Program-made: the position numbers and the translations under genes | In this document: positions 43,014-52,151 of the stretch, piece after piece | Layout of the letters: every line of letters begins with the position of its first letter | Numbering within the stretch: position 1 is the first letter of the stretch | The notes under the pieces: model-generated | Databases searched by the model: none | Told to the model about the DNA's origin: nothing | Seen by the model: the letters and a program-made list of their open reading frames with translations, nothing else | Assembly (NCBI RefSeq): GCF_003977685.1 | Contig: NZ_RYZH01000040.1 | Coordinates: 1 to 64,000 of the forward strand | Length of the DNA: 64,000 nt | From: Tautonia sociabilis | Lineage (GTDB): Bacteria; Planctomycetota; Planctomycetia; Isosphaerales; Isosphaeraceae | Reading direction: 5' to 3'

Positions 43014-43454
43014 TCAGGAGGAGGACGAGGCGGGGCCAAGGGCGGCGGCGATGCGAAGGCGCATGCGCTCGAGTTCGTCGCCGTCGTAGGAGTCGTGCGG
43101 CCAGGGCCAGCGAACGGCGTCTCCCCGGAACCGGGGGATGATATGCCAGTGGACGTGGTGGACGGTCTGACCGGCCACCTCGCCGTGGTTGACGATCACG
43201 TTCAGGCCCTCGGCCCCCGTGGCCTCCCGGACGGCCCGGCAGAGGCGAGGGAGCAGCGCGCCGACGTGGGCCGAGGCGTCGTCGGGAAGCTCGGAGAGCG
43301 TGGCGGCCTCGACCTTGGGGATGACCAGCACGTGTCCCTTGTTGACCGGCCCGATGTCGAGGAACGCCAGGGCGCCGTCGGTCTCCAGGACCTTGGCCGA
43401 GGGGATCTCTCCCCGGAGGATCTTGGCGAAGACGTTCTGGGGGTCGTAGGCCAT
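43014..43454 (-). CDS. HIT-family hydrolase (histidine triad)
   Basis: This 146-residue protein starts MAYDPQNVFAKILRGEIPSAKV and carries the histidine triad HHVHWHIIP near residue 100. The middle His acts as nucleophile on nucleoside phosphoramidates or similar. It resembles Hint/HinT-type bacterial HIT proteins. A long hairpin separates it from rplQ upstream, so it probably lies outside the ribosomal operon. Confidence 0.93.
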   Translation of the reverse strand: MAYDPQNVFAKILRGEIPSAKVLETDGALAFLDIGPVNKGHVLVIPKVEAATLSELPDDASAHVGALLPRLCRAVREATGAEGLNVIVNHGEVAGQTVHHVHWHIIPRFRGDAVRWPWPHDSYDGDELERMRLRIAAALGPASSSS

Positions 43455-43546
43455 GATCGGGACTCCCGGCCGGGGCGGGGGAGGGACTCCGCAATCAAGC
43501 GGGAGGGGAGACAGGAGATCGAGGCGATCATACCCCTCCGGAGTGC

Positions 43547-43593
43547 CGCAGGCGGAGGGCAGGGGATCGGTTTCCCCTGGCGCTCCGCCTGCG
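43547..43593 (-). terminator. Long hairpin after rplQ, likely end of the ribosomal operon
   Basis: An outer stem CGCAGGCGGAG/CTCCGCCTGCG (11 perfect pairs) encloses an inner stem CAGGGGA/TCCCCTG (7 pairs) with a 6-nt loop. It lies 70 nt past the rplQ stop and 93 nt before the HIT gene. No T-run follows, so it may stop transcription with help or protect the mRNA 3' end. Confidence 0.5.
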
Positions 43594-43662
43594 ATGGTTC
43601 CGGATGGGATCGGACGCGATGCGAGACGAGGCGACGCGAGCCGCTTGCCGCTGCCGAGTCGA

Positions 43663-44121
43663 TCAGGCGCCGGAGGCGACGACCTCGGGCTGGACGGTCT
43701 GGGAGCGGACCGGCTCGTCGGCGGGGATGAGCTGGATGATGGCCATCGGTGAGCAGTCGCCCTGGCGGCGGTGGGCGAGCTTGAAGATGCGGGAGTAGCC
43801 GCCGGGCCGCTCCATGTAGCGAGGGGCGATCTCGAAGAAGAGCTTGTAGGCGATGTCCTTGCGGGTGAGGACGGTGAGGCTGCGGCGGAACTCGGCCAGC
43901 GGCAGCCGGTCGGCCTTGTCGCCGCCGAGGGCCTTCTGCCGGCGGATGCCGCGGACGGCCAGGGTGATCAGCTTCTCGGCGTAAGGCTGAAGTTCCTTCG
44001 CCTTGGCCTGGGTCGTTTTGATCTGCTCGTGCTCGAAGAACGAGGTGGCCAGGTTGCGCAGGAGCATCCGACGATGCTCAGGGGAGCGCTTGAATTTTCG
44101 TCCGGCTTTGCGGTGACGCAT
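43663..44121 (-). CDS. rplQ: 50S ribosomal protein L17
   Basis: The 152-residue product starts MRHRKAGRKFKRSPEHRRML and contains LATSFFEHEQIKTTQAKAKE, both diagnostic. The C-terminus is about 25 residues longer than in E. coli and acidic (RSQTVQPEVVASGA). It is the last gene of the alpha operon, 118 nt after rpoA; that spacer carries a modular inverted repeat. Confidence 0.96.
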   Translation of the reverse strand: MRHRKAGRKFKRSPEHRRMLLRNLATSFFEHEQIKTTQAKAKELQPYAEKLITLAVRGIRRQKALGGDKADRLPLAEFRRSLTVLTRKDIAYKLFFEIAPRYMERPGGYSRIFKLAHRRQGDCSPMAIIQLIPADEPVRSQTVQPEVVASGA

Positions 44122-44133
44122 GACTTGGGTCCC

Positions 44134-44234
44134 GGTAGGCGGTCGGCTAGAGGCGGTCGGCAGGGGGGGGGAACGGAGGCGAGCGACCGCGCGGGTTCGA
44201 CGGCCGACGGGCTAGCGCCTCCTGCCTCCTGCGG
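44134..44234. repeat. Modular (7-nt) inverted repeat between rplQ and rpoA
   Basis: The left arm (44134-44164) is made of 7-mers such as TAGGCGG-TCGGCTA-GAGGCGG-TCGGCAG. The right arm (44202-44234) is the imperfect reverse complement (GGCCGACGGGCTAG, CCTCCTGCCTCCTG). Similar arms occur at 51.4-51.5 and 57.5 kb. Confidence 0.55.
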
Positions 44235-44239
44235 TCCAA

Positions 44240-45238
44240 TTAGCGGCGGGCGACGTCCATCCCCAGGTCGAGCCCGATCTCCTGGAGCTTGGCGCGGACC
44301 TCCTTGAGGGTCGTTTCGCCGAAGTTGCGGACGCCGAGGAGCTGGTCCTCGGAGCGGCTCACGAGGTCCCGGACGCTGGTGATCCCCTCGCTTTCGAGGC
44401 AGTTGGTGGCGCGGACGGAGAGCTCGAGCTCGGCGAGGCTCATGTTCAGCTTGCGCTCGGTTTCCATATCGACGCCGCCGCCGTAGCCGCTTCCCTCGAA
44501 GGCGCCGGAGCCGTCGGCGGGGAGGCCGGGGCCGGGCTCGTAGTACTGGACGAAGGGGTTGAGGTGCTTGCGGAGGATCTTGGCGGCCTCGACCAGGGCC
44601 ATCTCGGGGTTGATGGTCCCGGTGGTCCAGATCTTCATCGTGAGCATGTCGTAGTTGGTGCGTTGACCGACGCGGGTGTCCTGCACCTTGTACTCGACGC
44701 GGATGACGGGGGTGAAGATGGCGTCGATGGGGATGGCGCCGATCTCCAGGTCATCGGTGTGCCCCTCGGCGGCGGGGCGGTAGCCTCGGCCGTTTTCGAC
44801 GATCATCTCGATGTGCAGCGGGACGTCGTCGGTGAGGGTGCAGAGGATATGGTCGGGGTTGATGACCTCGACCGACTCGTCGTGGAGGATGTCGGCGGCG
44901 GTGACGACCCCCCGGCGGTCGCGTTCGATGCGGATGGTGCGCGGCCCGTCGGAGTGGTTCTTGACGACCAGGCCCTTGAGGTTCAGCACCAGGTCGGTGA
45001 TGTCCTCGACCATCCCGGGGATGGTGGAGAACTCGTGCTGAACACCCTGGATCTTGATCGTCGTGACGGCGCTGCCTTCGAGGCTGGAGAGCAGCACTCG
45101 GCGGAGGCTGTTGCCGACGGTGTGGCCGAAGCCGCGCTCGAACGGCTCGATGTGGAATTCGCCGAAGGTATCGGAGAGGGTCTCGCGGTTGCAGATGACC
45201 CGGCTGGGCAGTTCCAGGCCTCGCCAACGGATGCGCAT
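44240..45238 (-). CDS. rpoA: RNA polymerase alpha subunit
   Basis: This 332-residue subunit has the N-terminal dimerisation/assembly domain ([26 protein letters not shown]) and the C-terminal domain that binds UP elements and activators ([38 protein letters not shown]). A Gly/Ser-rich linker joins them. Length is normal. It lies between rpsD and rplQ as in most bacteria. Confidence 0.98.
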   Translation of the reverse strand: MRIRWRGLELPSRVICNRETLSDTFGEFHIEPFERGFGHTVGNSLRRVLLSSLEGSAVTTIKIQGVQHEFSTIPGMVEDITDLVLNLKGLVVKNHSDGPRTIRIERDRRGVVTAADILHDESVEVINPDHILCTLTDDVPLHIEMIVENGRGYRPAAEGHTDDLEIGAIPIDAIFTPVIRVEYKVQDTRVGQRTNYDMLTMKIWTTGTINPEMALVEAAKILRKHLNPFVQYYEPGPGLPADGSGAFEGSGYGGGVDMETERKLNMSLAELELSVRATNCLESEGITSVRDLVSRSEDQLLGVRNFGETTLKEVRAKLQEIGLDLGMDVARR

Positions 45239-45257
45239 GGTTGAATCAGGCTCCCAA

Positions 45258-45375
45258 ATTCACCGCAGAGGACGCATCGGTGATGGCTGGCGGATGGGCG
45301 AAGGCGGCGGGAGGGGGCCCGTCGCGATCGCCCGGGGGGTCGGCCTCGGCGTCCTCTGCGTTCTCCGCGGTGAAT
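45258..45375. repeat. Modular (9-nt) inverted repeat between rpoA and rpsD
   Basis: The left arm (45258-45276) reads ATTCACCGC-AGAGGACGC-A. The right arm (45349-45375), in reverse complement, is ATTCACCGC-GGAGAACGC-AGAGGACGC, that is, the same plus one extra 9-nt unit. The arms are separated by about 72 nt. Confidence 0.65.
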
Positions 45376-45425
45376 CCCCGTCCCGAAATCGAAGGCGATC
45401 GCGGCGGCCGGCGGCCGGGCCGGGA

Positions 45426-46055
45426 TCAGCGGCTCAAGAGTTCGACGATCAGCTGCGGGGTGACCGGCAGCGAGACGTCCTGGATGGTGGGCAGTCGGCT
45501 GACTCGGGCCTCGGCCGGGTCGGTGGAGGTGCGGTCGAGCCAGTCGGGGACCGGGGGCATCCCCTCCATGCTCAGGGCGCCGGCGACCAGGCGCTGGGAC
45601 TCCTCGCGCGGCTTGACCTTGATCTCGTCGCCGGGCTTGACGAGGTAGCTGGGGATGTCGGTCTTGCGGCCGTTGACCAGGATGTGGCCGTGGCGGATCA
45701 GCTGGCGGGCGGAGGGCCGGCTGACGGCGAAGCCCAGATGGGTGACGACGTTGTCGAGGCGGCGCTCGAGCAGGGCCATGAGCACGTCGCCGGTGTTGCC
45801 GGGACGGCGGCTGGCCATCTCATAATACCGGCGGAACTGGCGCTCGAAGACGCCGTAATACCGCTTGACCTTCTGCTTCTCGCGCAGCCGGATCGAATAC
45901 TCGCTGGGCTTGCCCCGGCGATATTGCTGCTGGCCGGGGGGGCCGTCGCGGCGCTCGATGGCGCACTTGGGGGAGTCGCAGCGCGCGCCCTTGAGGAAGA
46001 GCTTGATCCCCTCGCGGCGGCAGAGCCGGCAGACCGGTCCGATGTGGCGTCCCAT
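45426..46055 (-). CDS. rpsD: 30S ribosomal protein S4, zinc-binding form
   Basis: The 209-residue protein has an N-terminal zinc site of four cysteines (CRLC at 9-12 and CDSPKC at 26-31) and the S4 RNA-binding domain (LERRLDNVVTHLGFAVSRPS, ARQLIRHGHILVNGRKTDIPS). It nucleates small-subunit assembly and in many bacteria represses its own operon. It is 187 nt upstream of rpoA and 106 nt after rpsK. Confidence 0.97.
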   Translation of the reverse strand: MGRHIGPVCRLCRREGIKLFLKGARCDSPKCAIERRDGPPGQQQYRRGKPSEYSIRLREKQKVKRYYGVFERQFRRYYEMASRRPGNTGDVLMALLERRLDNVVTHLGFAVSRPSARQLIRHGHILVNGRKTDIPSYLVKPGDEIKVKPREESQRLVAGALSMEGMPPVPDWLDRTSTDPAEARVSRLPTIQDVSLPVTPQLIVELLSR

Positions 46056-46161
46056 GATCCTCGATTCTCAACCAGATACGAGTCCGTGCCGAGCGATTGT
46101 GTCCCGATCGATCGACCGTCCGTCCGCGAGGGGCTCGGGCCGGCTCCGATCCCTCCGGCGG

Positions 46162-46542
46162 TCAGACCCGGCGCTTCTTCGGCGGCCGGCAGCCGTTGTG
46201 GGGCAGCGGGGTCACGTCCTCAATCGCCTTGATCGACAGGCCGGCGGCCTGCAGGGCGGTGATGGCGCTCTCGCGGCCGGAGCCGGGGCCCTTGACGCGG
46301 ACCTCGACCTCCTTGACCCCGAACTTGGTGGCGGCCGAGGCCGACACCTCGGCGGCGCGCTGGGCGGCGAAGGGCGTGCTCTTGCGGCTGCCCTTGAAGC
46401 CGACCGTGCCGCTGGAGGCCCAGCAGAGCGTGTCGCCGTTGGGGTCGGTGATCGTCACGAGCGTGTTGTTGAACGTCGCCTTGATATGAACGACCGCGCG
46501 GCTCACATTGCGGCGGGTCTTCCGCTTCTTGGCCTTGGCCAC
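46162..46542 (-). CDS. rpsK: 30S ribosomal protein S11
   Basis: The start is GTG 46542, giving 126 residues beginning [20 protein letters not shown]; the family N-terminus and a GGAG about 11 nt upstream support it. It contains [20 protein letters not shown] and ends [13 protein letters not shown], as expected. It lies between rpsM and rpsD. Confidence 0.96.
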   Translation of the reverse strand: MAKAKKRKTRRNVSRAVVHIKATFNNTLVTITDPNGDTLCWASSGTVGFKGSRKSTPFAAQRAAEVSASAATKFGVKEVEVRVKGPGSGRESAITALQAAGLSIKAIEDVTPLPHNGCRPPKKRRV

Positions 46543-46744
46543 CGCTGGGCTGCTCCGCTGTTCGGGGATCCTGGGGGCGAGTCGACGCCGGCCGGTCTGC
46601 CGGTCGATCCGGTGGATGGAACGAACGCGCCCGGCGATGGCCGGGCGGGCGTCCCCCCTCGGACGGCTCGGCCGGAGGGAGGGGGGATGGGGTTCGAGCC
46701 GGGAGGCCGGGACCCTCGCGAGGAGGAGCCCAGCTCGGGCCGGC

Positions 46745-47128
46745 TCAGCGCATGTCCTTGACGCCCTTCTTGCCCGCGACGGTCTTGCGCGGGCCCTTGC
46801 GGGTGCGGGCATTGGTCTGGGTCCGCTGGCCGCGGACAGGCAGGCCGCGGCGGTGCCGCAGGCCGCGGTAGCAGTTGATGTCGCGCAGCCGGGCGATGTT
46901 CTGCTGCACGACGCGCTGCAACTGGCCCTCGACCGTGTACTCGTTGTCGAGCAGCGTGATCAGTTTGGCCAGCTCGTCGTCGGAGAGGTCCCGGGCCCGC
47001 TTGTCAGGGTCGATCCCGGTGCGCTCGCAGAGCTGGTCGGCCAGGAACGGGCCGATGCCGTAGAGATAGCGCAGCGAGATCCGGATCTTCTTGTCGTTGG
47101 GGATGTCGACGCCCAGGATACGAGGCAT
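46745..47128 (-). CDS. rpsM: 30S ribosomal protein S13
   Basis: The 127-residue product starts [21 protein letters not shown] and has the conserved [20 protein letters not shown] segment; the basic tail reaches into the tRNA sites. It follows rpmJ by 45 nt, the classic alpha-operon order. Confidence 0.97.
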   Translation of the reverse strand: MPRILGVDIPNDKKIRISLRYLYGIGPFLADQLCERTGIDPDKRARDLSDDELAKLITLLDNEYTVEGQLQRVVQQNIARLRDINCYRGLRHRRGLPVRGQRTQTNARTRKGPRKTVAGKKGVKDMR

Positions 47129-47173
47129 CCGTCCTGTTCCTCCGGGGAGGCTGGTGCGGCCGAGAAGGCCGGC

Positions 47174-47290
47174 TCAGCCCTGCCGCTGCTTGTGCTTGGG
47201 GTTGGCCTTGCAGATCACGTAGACTCTGCCCCGCCGCCGTACGATGATGCAGGCGTCGCAAATTCGCTTGACGCTCGATCGGACCTTCAT
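47174..47290 (-). CDS. rpmJ: 50S ribosomal protein L36, zinc-binding form
   Basis: A short gene from ATG 47290 to TGA 47174 encodes 38 residues beginning [20 protein letters not shown]. The zinc ligands Cys11, Cys14, Cys27 and His33 are all present, so this is the metal-binding (C+) form. Size and position (just before rpsM) are exactly as expected. infA, often the previous gene, is missing. Confidence 0.96.
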   Translation of the reverse strand: MKVRSSVKRICDACIIVRRRGRVYVICKANPKHKQRQG

Positions 47291-47920
47291 CGCTCCAGTC
47301 CCGTCTTCTGCTGACGTTCGCGTCCCGAGCCCTGCCTGGGGCTCGCCGGCGCGAGGGGATGCCGGTCGACCGGCGCGCGCCGCGGACCGGGGGGGAATTC
47401 GACTACTGTACCGAGAGAGTCGGGCCGAAGCAAGCCCTTCGCGTCTGGAGAAACGGGACGACTCCCGAGGGGAGGAGGCCGTTGGGGGAGATCGGGCTGA
47501 GCGCCCTCCCGCGCGCGGCCCGGCCGACCGGCGACGGATCGAGCCGTCGGGAAGGGCCTCGAGCGAGGGAGGGGGACCGGGCCGTCGGCTCGGCCGATTG
47601 ATTGGTCGATCAGCGGGGCTTCAGGGGAGGGCCTTCCCACGGGAAGTCGAATGGATTCCCGGAGCAGTCTGCCGAGATCGTGGCGGTCAGGGTGGACTGG
47701 ACGTTGGACTCGGGGGGATGAGGTTCTCCATCGGCCGCATGGTCGGTTCGCCGTCCCCGATGATGGTTCGGAGCGGCTCGCCGGACGGAACGAGGGAAGA
47801 GCTCTTCACCGTGTCGATCCGATCCGCGACGGGGCCCGCCTTGGCGGAGAGGTCGTCGGGCCCGTCTCGGATCAATCTCAGGGCCGGGGCAGAGCCGTCG
47901 CGGGCGAGCTGCGGCGTCGG
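47291..47920. other. Unusually long gap between map and rpmJ
   Basis: These 630 nt lie within the ribosomal operon, where infA is often found. No infA is seen in either strand. A possible small gene is at 47687-47875. The half nearest rpmJ (47291-47640) shows nothing recognisable. Confidence 0.5.
47687..47875 (-). CDS. Possible small protein following map (uncertain)
   Basis: A TTG at 47875 would give 62 residues with strongly coding-like third positions, including DRIDTVKSSSLVPSGEPL and GDGEPTMRPMENLIPPSP. The same frame is open all the way back to the map stop codon (78 codons in total), so it could also be a lost or read-through extension of map. No ribosome-binding site or known family was recognised. 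Confidence 0.3.
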   Translation of the reverse strand: MIRDGPDDLSAKAGPVADRIDTVKSSSLVPSGEPLRTIIGDGEPTMRPMENLIPPSPTSSPP

Positions 47921-48730
47921 TCAATCTTGGTCCGGGGGCAGGGTGAGGATGCGGGGGCCGTCCGGGGTCATGGCGACGGTGTGCTCGAAGTGGGCGGCGG
48001 CGCGGTTGTCCTTGGTGACGATCGTCCAGCCGTCGGCGAGGGCCTTGACGTGCTTGGTGCCGAGGGCGACCATCGGCTCGATGGCCAGGACGATGCCGGG
48101 TTCGAGGCGGATGTCGTTGCGGCGGAGAGCCTTGCTGACGAAATTGGGGACCTGCGGCTCCTCGTGCATGTCTCGGCCGATGCCGTGGCCGACGAACTTC
48201 TCGATGACGTGCATCCCCTGGCTCTTGACGTAGCGTTCCATCAGACCGGCGACCTCGGACCAGTACTGGCAGCGTCCCATCGCTCGGATGGACAGGTCGA
48301 GGGTCTCTTGCGTGACCTGGAGGAGCTTCCTGTGCTCCTCAGAGACCGCGCCGATCGCCAGGGTGATGGCCGAGTCGCCGCACCAGCCGTTGAGGCGGCA
48401 GCCGGTGTCGATGGAGATGATGTCCCCCTCCTGGAGGGGGCGGCGGTTGGGGATGCCGTGGACGACGGCGTCGTTGACGCTGGCGCAGATGACGGCGGGG
48501 AAGGGGCGGACCCCCTTGGTAGGGCTGGGGTAGTTGAGGAACAGAGGGGTGGCGTCGTGGCGTCGGAAGATCTCGGCCACGGCGTCGTTGAGCTCGGCGG
48601 TGGTGGCCCCGGGCACGGCCAGCTCGCGAACCCGGGCGAGGGCCTCGGCGACCACCTTGCCGGCCTCTCGCATGAGGCCGATCTCCCGGGGGCTCTTGAG
48701 CTTGATGATCGATCGGCTGGGGCGGAGCAT
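47921..48730 (-). CDS. map: Type I methionine aminopeptidase
   Basis: The 269-residue enzyme removes the initiator methionine from new proteins. The five metal ligands are visible: two Asp in IISIDTGCRLNGWCGDSAIT, His in GHGIGRDMHEEP, Glu in VLAIEPMVALG and Glu in AAHFEHTVAMTPDG. It follows secY after 43 nt. Adenylate kinase, normally between them, is absent. Confidence 0.96.
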   Translation of the reverse strand: MLRPSRSIIKLKSPREIGLMREAGKVVAEALARVRELAVPGATTAELNDAVAEIFRRHDATPLFLNYPSPTKGVRPFPAVICASVNDAVVHGIPNRRPLQEGDIISIDTGCRLNGWCGDSAITLAIGAVSEEHRKLLQVTQETLDLSIRAMGRCQYWSEVAGLMERYVKSQGMHVIEKFVGHGIGRDMHEEPQVPNFVSKALRRNDIRLEPGIVLAIEPMVALGTKHVKALADGWTIVTKDNRAAAHFEHTVAMTPDGPRILTLPPDQD

Positions 48731-48773
48731 TGGGGAGAGCCCTCCGGGGGCGATCGGCGAGTGCGAGCGGGGA

Positions 48774-50171
48774 TCAGCGCCGGGTCATCAGGCCGCTGTA
48801 GTTCCGCATGATCAGGTGGCTGTCGATCTTCTGCACGAGGTCCAGACAGACTGAGACGACAATGAGCAGGCCAGTGCCACCGAGGAACTGGGTGATGATC
48901 GGGTCGACGCTGGTGCCCGCCTGGGCCAGGCCGGCCTGGACTAGGGAGGGAATGACCGCCACCAGGCTGAGGAAGGCGGCCCCGACGTAGGTGATCCGCA
49001 GCATCACCTTCTCCAGGTACTCGGCCGTGCGGCGGCCGGGCCGGTAGCCGGGGATGAAGCTGCCGTAGTCCTTCAGGTTATCGGCCATGTCCTTCGGGTT
49101 GAAGGTGATGGCCGTCCAGAAGTAGCAGAAGAAGTAGATCAGCCCAATGTAGAAGACCGTGTAGATATAGCCCTGGCTCTGAAAGGCATCCAGGCCGCTC
49201 TCGAAGAAGCGGGCGAGGCCCTGCTGCCATCCGGCGGCGTCCTCGCTGGTCAGCCAACCGGCGGTGCCCCGGGCCAGGCCCTGGAAGATGAAGTAGGGGA
49301 ACATCAGCAGGCTGGAGGCGAAGATGATCGGCATGACGCCGGCCTGGTTGACCTTCAGCGGCAGATACTGCCGGGTGCCGCCGTAGACCCGGCGTCCCCG
49401 GACGTGCTTGGCCGACTGGGTCGGGATCCGCCGCTGGCTCTCGGTAATGGCGATCACCCCGACGATCACCGCGATGAACAACGCCAGGAGCAAGGCGGTC
49501 ACAATCAGGCTGTAGGGCTTCTCGGCGTCGCCGGTGAGGCGGGGGGTGAAGCCGGCGGCGAGGTAGAACAGGGCGTCGTCGGCTCGGGCGAGGATGCCGG
49601 CCATGATCAGAAGGCTGATGCCGTTGCCGATGCCGTACTCATCGATCTGCTCGCCGATCCACATCAGGAAGATCGTCCCGGTGGTCATGATCAGCACGCA
49701 GATGAAGCCGTAGGGGAAGAAGGCTTTGTACGGGGCCGGGATGAAGTCGAGGGTCTGGACGAACCGGATCCACATGGCCGACTGGCCGAGGCAGATCAGA
49801 ACGGTTGCGTATCTCGTATATTCGTTGATCTTCTTCCGGCCGCTCTCCCCCTCTTTCATGAGGGCCTCGAGCTGAGGGACGACGCTGCCGAGGAGCTGGA
49901 AGATGATGGAGGCGGAGATGTAGGGCATGATGCCCAGGCCGAAGATCGTGCTCATGCCGATCTGGGTGCCGCCGAACATGGCCGCCAGGCCGAGCACCTT
50001 GCCGAAGGCCTGCTGGCGGATCGATTCCTGCCATTCGGCCAGGGCCGACTGGTCGACGATCGGCAGCGGGATGTAGAAGCCGATCCGATAGATGGCCAGG
50101 AACATGGCCGTCATCAGGATCTTGCGCTGCAGCTCGGGCACCTTGAAGAAGATCGTGATCAGCTTCTGCAC
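48774..50171 (-). CDS. secY: Preprotein translocase subunit SecY
   Basis: From GTG 50171 (AGGAG upstream) the protein has 465 residues and ten predicted membrane helices. It starts MQKLITIFFKVPELQRKILM and includes the plug and helix 2 (MFGGTQIGMSTIFGLGIMPYISASIIFQLL), RYATVLICLGQ, and the cytosolic loop RRIPTQSAKHVRGRRVYGG that contacts SecA and ribosomes. It is the pore of the general secretion pathway. It follows rplO after 252 nt. Confidence 0.97.
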   Translation of the reverse strand: MQKLITIFFKVPELQRKILMTAMFLAIYRIGFYIPLPIVDQSALAEWQESIRQQAFGKVLGLAAMFGGTQIGMSTIFGLGIMPYISASIIFQLLGSVVPQLEALMKEGESGRKKINEYTRYATVLICLGQSAMWIRFVQTLDFIPAPYKAFFPYGFICVLIMTTGTIFLMWIGEQIDEYGIGNGISLLIMAGILARADDALFYLAAGFTPRLTGDAEKPYSLIVTALLLALFIAVIVGVIAITESQRRIPTQSAKHVRGRRVYGGTRQYLPLKVNQAGVMPIIFASSLLMFPYFIFQGLARGTAGWLTSEDAAGWQQGLARFFESGLDAFQSQGYIYTVFYIGLIYFFCYFWTAITFNPKDMADNLKDYGSFIPGYRPGRRTAEYLEKVMLRITYVGAAFLSLVAVIPSLVQAGLAQAGTSVDPIITQFLGGTGLLIVVSVCLDLVQKIDSHLIMRNYSGLMTRR

Positions 50172-50423
50172 GGCAGGACGGCTCCTGTGCGCTTCGGGGC
50201 GGGGCGGGGCGTCGGCGATGGGCGGGGGGCCGGCGCGTCGCGTCGCGGTCGAGTCGGGCAGGGCGACCCTGCCTTCGAAAGAGGAGGGGCAGGCCCGCCG
50301 GTCGGGGGAGCGGGGGGCTCGGACCGGCACCGGCCCGGCGTCGGTCGAGCCCCCAGGACATTCGGACGCCCGTGGAAGCGGATCTCGCCGCGATTCGAGC
50401 CGGCGGGGGGGGGTGGCCCGCGG

Positions 50424-50873
50424 TCAGACGACCTCGATCGAGCCGCCGGCGGTGGTGATCTTCTCGACGGCGGTCTTGCTGAACTTCTGGGCCTTGACGG
50501 TCAGCTTCTTGGTGAGGGTGCCGTCGCCGAGGATCTTCAGGCCGTCGTCGTGCCGCCCCTTGACCAGGCGCTTGGCCCGCAGGATGGCCTCGTCGACGGT
50601 GTCGCCGGAGTCGAAGAACGCCTCGAGCAGGTCCAGGTTCAGGATGGCGAAATCCTTCTTGAACCTTCCGTTGGTGAACCCCCGGGTGGGGACTCGGCGG
50701 ATGATCGGCATCTGGCCGCCCTCGGCCAGCGGGTGCTGCTTGTACCCCTGGCGGGAGGAGTGGCCCTTGTGCCCCTTGGTGCTGGTCTTGCCGTGACCGG
50801 AACCGGGACCCCGACCGACTCGCTTGCGTTTCTTGTGTTTGTGGATGCCTTCGTGGACGTCGTGAAGCTGCAT
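50424..50873 (-). CDS. rplO: 50S ribosomal protein L15
   Basis: The 149-residue product has the basic Gly-rich N-terminal tail (KRVGRGPGSGHGKTSTKGHKG, then EGGQMPIIRRVPTRGFTN) and the globular C-terminal domain ending KTAVEKITTAGGSIEVV. It lies 20 nt after rpsE; rpmD (L30), usually between them, is missing. Confidence 0.97.
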   Translation of the reverse strand: MQLHDVHEGIHKHKKRKRVGRGPGSGHGKTSTKGHKGHSSRQGYKQHPLAEGGQMPIIRRVPTRGFTNGRFKKDFAILNLDLLEAFFDSGDTVDEAILRAKRLVKGRHDDGLKILGDGTLTKKLTVKAQKFSKTAVEKITTAGGSIEVV

Positions 50874-50893
50874 GATCGGCCACCTATCGGGGT

Positions 50894-51379
50894 TCAGAGG
50901 GCGACGCCACGGAGCCGGGCGACTTCTTCCTTCGTGCGCAGTTGCTGCAGGCCGTTGATGGCGGCCTTGACCAGGTTCAGCTTGTTGGTGGAGCCGATGC
51001 TCTTGGTCAGGATGTCGGTGATGCCGGCCGCCTGGACAACGGCTCGCACGGCGCCGCCGGCGATCACGCCGGTACCGGGGCTGGCCGGGAGCATGATGAC
51101 CTTGGCGGCGCCGAAGCGGCCGACGACCGGATGCGGGATGGTGCCGCCCCGGGTCTGAATGCGGGTCATCCGCTTGTGGGCGTCCTTGACTCCCTTCTCG
51201 ACCGCCGGCGGGACCTCGTTGGCCTTACCGTAGCCCCAGGCGACTTGGCCCCGGCCGTTGCCGACAACCACTAGGGCGTTGAAGCTGAAGCGGCGGCCGC
51301 CCTTGACCACCGCGGCGCAGCGGCGGATGGACACGACGCTTTCGGTCCACTCGCCGCGGTCTCGACTATCGCTGGACAC
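50894..51379 (-). CDS. rpsE: 30S ribosomal protein S5
   Basis: The GTG at 51379 has GGAGG 6 nt upstream and gives 161 residues. Diagnostic parts are [41 protein letters not shown] and [18 protein letters not shown]. It acts in decoding fidelity and mRNA unwinding at the entry channel. Confidence 0.97.
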   Translation of the reverse strand: MSSDSRDRGEWTESVVSIRRCAAVVKGGRRFSFNALVVVGNGRGQVAWGYGKANEVPPAVEKGVKDAHKRMTRIQTRGGTIPHPVVGRFGAAKVIMLPASPGTGVIAGGAVRAVVQAAGITDILTKSIGSTNKLNLVKAAINGLQQLRTKEEVARLRGVAL

Positions 51380-51398
51380 GCTGATCCTCCGGAGTGAA

Positions 51399-51542
51399 GT
51401 AGGCAGTCGGCGGTCGGCACGAGGCAACAGGAGGGGGAACCGGGCGGTGATTGGACGAGGGTCCGGATCGGAGAACGGGCCCTGCGGGGGGATCGGCCCG
51501 GTTCGGCCGACTGCCGACCGCCTGCTGCCTCCTCGCTCCTGA
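51399..51542. repeat. Modular (7-nt) inverted repeat between rpsE and rplR
   Basis: The left arm (51399-51434) reads as TAGGCAG-TCGGCGG-TCGGCAC-GAGGCAA-CAGGAGG. The right arm (51508-51542) is its approximate reverse complement (CCGACTGCCGACCGCC, TGCTGCCTCCTC). It fills most of the spacer. Confidence 0.6.
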
Positions 51543-51545
51543 TCG

Positions 51546-51923
51546 TCAGAAGGACAGGCCGGCCTCGCGGGCGGCGTCGGCCAGGGCCTGGATGCGGCCG
51601 TGATACTTGTAGCTTCGGCGGTCGAAGCAGACCTTGTCAATACCGGCGGCCTTGGCCCGCTCGGCGATGAGCTTGCCGATCAGCGCCGCGGCGGCCTTGT
51701 TTCCGCCGTAGCCGTGCTCCTGGCGGAAGGACGGCTCGACGGTGCCCGCGGCGGCCAGAGTCTTGGCCTCGTCGTCGTTGATGATCTGGGCGTAGATGTG
51801 TTTGGAGCTGCGGAAGACCGCCAGTCTCGGCCGCTCGGTGGAGCCGTGCAGCTTCTTGCGGACGTGCCGCTGACGGCGGAGCCGCTGCCCCTGGACGTGC
51901 AGTCGGTGGTTCTTGCCCTTCAC
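51546..51923 (-). CDS. rplR: 50S ribosomal protein L18
   Basis: The GTG at 51923 has AGGAG 8 nt upstream and gives 125 residues beginning [20 protein letters not shown]. It contains [26 protein letters not shown] and ends [21 protein letters not shown], as in the family. It binds 5S rRNA together with L5. Confidence 0.96.
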   Translation of the reverse strand: MKGKNHRLHVQGQRLRRQRHVRKKLHGSTERPRLAVFRSSKHIYAQIINDDEAKTLAAAGTVEPSFRQEHGYGGNKAAAALIGKLIAERAKAAGIDKVCFDRRSYKYHGRIQALADAAREAGLSF

Positions 51924-52151
51924 CTTCGTTCTCCTGCTCCGGGCCGTGTGGGCAGCCGATGCCGACCGGCCACCCGGGCCTCGTGGATCAGCGCTCTGCG
52001 GCAAGCGGACTGGGATCGGCGCGTCTGGGGAGTGTGGACGGGAGGCCGGTGGGAGCTGGCCGTTCGGGACCGCTCCCGACTTCCCCTGTTCGGATGATGG
52101 AACCCTGGCCGTGGCCAAACCGCTTGCGATCACTTCCCGACGGTTGCTGTG

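Noticed and set aside
47291-47920. infA hidden in the map-rpmJ spacer
   Set aside because: No frame shows the IF-1 OB-fold sequence; the only coding-like stretch is the tail after map.
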